A stretch of 64,000 nt of DNA, taken from NCBI GenBank assembly GCA_036653595.1, contig JAVVTQ010000001.1:62001-126000 (forward strand), given 5' to 3'. Origin of the DNA: JAVVTQ01 sp036653595. GTDB lineage: Bacteria > Bacillota > Clostridia > Oscillospirales > Ruminococcaceae. Each line of letters opens with the position of its first letter. The first letter of the stretch is position 1. The notes beneath the pieces were generated by a model. That model did not search any database and was not told the origin of the DNA. It worked only from the letters and a program-made list of their open reading frames with translations. Below are positions 61,218 through 64,000 of the stretch, piece after piece. The position numbers and the translations under genes are program-made.

Positions 61218-62255
61218 ATGTCAATTAGTGCCGATATTTTGTCGTACAATGCCGAAGAATTGACCTCGATGATGGTCGGTTTGAGAGAACCTGCCTACAA
61301 GTCAAAACAGCTTTTCACATGGCTGCATAAAAGGCGCGTGGTCGATTTCGGTGAAATGACAAATCTGAGCATGGAGCTTCGGCAGCGCCTCTCTGACTGC
61401 TTTGCAATAAAGAGAGCGGTTCCGATATCTATACAGACCTCCGCTGACAAGACGAAAAAATTTCTCTATGCACTCGACGACGGGAATTGTGTAGAGACTG
61501 TTGCGATGACATATAACCATGGAATTTCGGTTTGCGTTTCGTCGCAGGTTGGCTGTCGGATGGGCTGTGCATTCTGCGCGTCGACACAAAATGGAATAGT
61601 GCGCAACCTCACTCCTTCGGAGATTCTCACGCAGGTATACGAGACTGAAAGACAGATAGGGCAGAGGATAGACAGCGTTGTCCTTATGGGCATCGGCGAG
61701 CCTCTGGACAATTTTGAAAATGTGATGCGCTTTTGCGAACTCATCACCGACAGCGATGGCTATGACATGAGCAACCGCTCGATATCGCTATCGACATGCG
61801 GTATTGTGCCGATGATCGACGAGCTGGCGAAGCGGAGACTTCAGCTTACGCTCTCTGTTTCGTTGCACGCCGCGACGGATGAGAAGCGCTCGCAGATTAT
61901 GCCTGTCAACAAGGTGTACCCGCTGCCTCAGCTGATGGCGGCTTGCCGCAGATATACGCAGGCGACAAAGCGGCGCATATCCTTTGAGTACGCGGTGATA
62001 CATGGCACAAACGACAACGATGTGGATGCGCGCGACATAGCAAAGCTTGTGCGCGGCATGATTTCACACATCAACCTCATCCCTGTCAACCCCGCGGTGC
62101 GAGGCGATTTTTGTGCCACGCGTGAAAATGCACAGAAGTTTTGCGAGAAGCTCACAAAGCTGGGTCTTAATGCGACGGTGCGCCGAACACTGGGCGCGGA
62201 TATAAGCGCTGCATGCGGACAGCTCAGGCGAGATACTATCGAAAAAAACAGTTAA
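61218..62255 (+). CDS. rlmN: Dual-specificity RNA methyltransferase RlmN
   Basis: Radical SAM enzyme that methylates C2 of A2503 in 23S rRNA and A37 of some tRNAs. The 345-residue protein has the iron-sulfur motif CRMGCAFCAST, the catalytic Cys of the ACGQL segment near the C-terminus (SAACGQLR), the GxGEP motif GIGEPLDN and ISLSTCGIVP. Full length. It begins 1 nt after the rsmB stop. Confidence 0.97.
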   Translation: MSISADILSYNAEELTSMMVGLREPAYKSKQLFTWLHKRRVVDFGEMTNLSMELRQRLSDCFAIKRAVPISIQTSADKTKKFLYALDDGNCVETVAMTYNHGISVCVSSQVGCRMGCAFCASTQNGIVRNLTPSEILTQVYETERQIGQRIDSVVLMGIGEPLDNFENVMRFCELITDSDGYDMSNRSISLSTCGIVPMIDELAKRRLQLTLSVSLHAATDEKRSQIMPVNKVYPLPQLMAACRRYTQATKRRISFEYAVIHGTNDNDVDARDIAKLVRGMISHINLIPVNPAVRGDFCATRENAQKFCEKLTKLGLNATVRRTLGADISAACGQLRRDTIEKNS

Positions 62256-62289
62256 TTTTGATTTTACTTATTTGGAAAGGGGTGGTTGC

Positions 62290-63015
62290 ATGAGGCTGAC
62301 GGCGAGCACCGATCCCGGGTGCAAGCATGACGATAACCAGGATTGTTATCGGGCAGGCAGGCTCAGCGACGGCACTTTCTGGGTAATTTTATGTGACGGC
62401 ATGGGCGGGGTTTCCGCCGGCGGAAAAGCCAGCATGATGGCTGTCGATTTTCTCAACAAGTGTATCGACAAAAAGCTTTCAGATATAATGACGCCTGAGG
62501 GCGTGCGTGATTTTATGCTGGAGGCGATAAGGGACTGCAACGCGCTAATCTACAAAAACAGCCGCGATGCACATAACCTCATAACGATGGGCACGACGCT
62601 TGTGTTTGCGGTTGTCAGAGGTGCGCTCGCACAGGTTGCCCATGCAGGAGACAGCAGGGCATATATTGTAGGCAGAAAAATAAAGCAGGTAACACACGAC
62701 CACTCTGTGGTGCAAGAGCTGCTGGACAGCAAAAAAATCACCTCGGAGCAGGCGCGCAATCACCCGAACAAGAACATCATCACAAGCGCGCTCGGCGTTG
62801 AGGACAGCATACGTGTGGACTACAATGAGCAGCACATTTCAAAGGGCGACTCTCTGCTTATCTGCACCGATGGACTGTCAAATATGATAACAGACGAAGA
62901 CATTATGCAAGTTGTACAGGAGTGCGATTTTTACAAAACGGCCGATATACTCGTAAAAATGGCGAGGGAAGCCGGCGGCTATGACAATATCACTGCAGTT
63001 TTGCTCAGCATGTAG
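62290..63015 (+). CDS. stp: PP2C-family serine/threonine phosphatase (Stp/PrpC)
   Basis: Protein phosphatase of 241 residues, partner of the PASTA kinase encoded next. Metal-binding motifs: DDNQD, CDGMGG, GDSRAY, ICTDGLSNM and GGYDNIT. All Asp ligands are present. The ATG is chosen because GGAAAGGGGTGG precedes it. It lies 24 nt before prkC. Confidence 0.95.
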   Translation: MRLTASTDPGCKHDDNQDCYRAGRLSDGTFWVILCDGMGGVSAGGKASMMAVDFLNKCIDKKLSDIMTPEGVRDFMLEAIRDCNALIYKNSRDAHNLITMGTTLVFAVVRGALAQVAHAGDSRAYIVGRKIKQVTHDHSVVQELLDSKKITSEQARNHPNKNIITSALGVEDSIRVDYNEQHISKGDSLLICTDGLSNMITDEDIMQVVQECDFYKTADILVKMAREAGGYDNITAVLLSM

Positions 63016-63039
63016 CAAAAGCATAACGGGAGGAAGAAT

Positions 63040-64000
63040 ATGGACAACTACATCGGAACAAAGCTTGACGGGCGCTACCAAATCGTCGAGCTGATCGGAA
63101 TCGGAGGCATGGCAAACGTCTACAAGGCCACTGACATGCTGGAAAACAAGACGGTTGCCGTGAAAATTCTGCGCGAGGAATTTTTAGACAATGAGGAGTT
63201 TGTCAGACGCTTTAAAAACGAATCAAAGGCAATCGGACTGCTTTCACACCCCAACATCGTCAAGGTTTATGACGTCAATTTTTCCGACAGTGTGCAGTAT
63301 ATTGTGATGGAATATCTCGACGGCATCACATTAAAAGAGTACATTGACCGCCAAAAGCCGCTGAGCTGGAAGGACACGCTTCACTTCACCGTCCAGGTGC
63401 TCAAGGCATTGCAGCACGCACATGATCGCGGAATCGTACACCGCGACATAAAGCCGCAGAATATCATGCTGCTTTCGGACGGCTCAATCAAAGTCATGGA
63501 TTTTGGCATTGCGCGCTTTTCACGCAGTGAAACAAGAACGATAACGGACAAGGCCATCGGCTCTGTTCACTATATCAGCCCCGAGCAGGCAAAGGGCGAC
63601 ATAACAGACGCAAAGGCGGATATCTACAGCCTGGGCGTTATGATGTATGAAATGCTGACCGGCGTTTTGCCGTTTGAATCGGACAGCCCTGTATCTGTCG
63701 CAATCAAGCAGATATCGGACGCTCCCGTAAACCCGCGGGAAATAGTTGAGTCTATTCCGGAGGGGCTTGAAGAAATAACGCTCAAGGCAATGAGCAAGGA
63801 TTCCTCACAGAGATACCAGTCCGCAGCCCAGATGCTGCGCGATATCGATGAGTTTAAAAAGAATCCCAGCATCAGCTTTGCATATAAATATGTAACCGAC
63901 GACGACCCCACCATATACATCGACGACAGCGCAAAGGCAGCCGCCGGCGTCGCAGCTGTGCGCGGCTCTAAGAAGAAAAAGAAAGGCAGCACCACCGGAA
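63040..64000 (+). CDS. prkC: Ser/Thr kinase PrkC (Stk), N-terminal part
   Basis: The gene runs off the window; 320 codons are visible. Kinase domain: GIGGMANVYKA (Gly loop), Lys40 region VAVKILRE, HRDIKPQN, DFGIARF and the SPEQAKG activation-loop segment. A basic Lys-rich stretch (RGSKKKKKG) about residue 310 precedes the expected membrane helix. PASTA repeats would follow beyond the window. Membrane kinase of cell-wall growth and spore germination, adjacent to its phosphatase. The start follows GGGAGGAAG. Confidence 0.95.
   Translation, partial: MDNYIGTKLDGRYQIVELIGIGGMANVYKATDMLENKTVAVKILREEFLDNEEFVRRFKNESKAIGLLSHPNIVKVYDVNFSDSVQYIVMEYLDGITLKEYIDRQKPLSWKDTLHFTVQVLKALQHAHDRGIVHRDIKPQNIMLLSDGSIKVMDFGIARFSRSETRTITDKAIGSVHYISPEQAKGDITDAKADIYSLGVMMYEMLTGVLPFESDSPVSVAIKQISDAPVNPREIVESIPEGLEEITLKAMSKDSSQRYQSAAQMLRDIDEFKKNPSISFAYKYVTDDDPTIYIDDSAKAAAGVAAVRGSKKKKKGSTTG

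Overview
The window reads as chromosomal DNA of an anaerobic, spore-forming member of the Clostridia; an Oscillospiraceae-like lineage is my best guess. Supporting evidence: sporulation genes (spoIIP, a GerW/YtfJ homologue), pyruvate:ferredoxin oxidoreductase, rubrerythrin, Rnf-type genes, and the Firmicutes-typical order gmk-rpoZ-priA-def-fmt-(Zn peptidase)-rsmB-rlmN-stp-prkC. No phage, plasmid, CRISPR or rRNA genes are seen. One tRNA gene, tRNA-Arg(ACG), is present.

Layout. 0.1-7.2 kb (minus strand): rubrerythrin, an EamA exporter, an rpe-rnfD-rnfE-rnfA operon and a response regulator/histidine kinase pair. 7.3-11.2 kb (plus): ychF, MTA/SAH nucleosidase and proBA. 11.9-16.4 kb (minus): threonine catabolism (kbl, tdh) and a CNNM/CorC-type membrane protein. 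16.8-20.3 kb: nifJ behind an unusual promoter. 20.8-30.1 kb: a cell-envelope block (YfhO-like protein, ABC exporter, two tandem MBOAT + SGNH pairs). 30.6-32.4 kb: lexA, tRNA-Arg and a small AT-rich island with repeats and a transposase remnant. 32.4-35.0 kb (minus): glycosyltransferase, FdtA-like cupin and sugar aminotransferase. 35.3-45.3 kb: mixed single genes (spoIIP, DUF937, M14 peptidase, DEAD helicase, threonine aldolase, secreted glucosaminidase-like protein, YbaK, lipoprotein, bL28). 45.6-49.4 kb: M50 peptidase-scpA-scpB-DUF2953-gerW-rluB. 49.9-53.1 kb: a three-gene biotin-dependent carboxyltransferase set. 53.5-64 kb: yicC-remA-gmk and the conserved housekeeping run, ending inside prkC.

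The most unusual item is the Rnf-like operon at 1784-4000. Only the three integral-membrane subunits D, E and A are present, next to rpe, with no RnfB, C or G in the window. By my alignment from memory, three of the four cysteines that hold the intramembrane iron-sulfur cluster are replaced (RnfA Ser35; RnfE Ala36 and Asn119), and the RnfD flavinylation motif is degraded. This suggests an Rnf-derived membrane complex that has lost its redox chain and may have a new, perhaps transport, role. Other signals worth checking are a nifJ core promoter bracketed by a long inverted repeat, the duplicated acylation cassettes, a transcarboxylase-like set with an altered catalytic subunit, and several repeat families (120 bp, 147 bp, 35 bp and REP-like).
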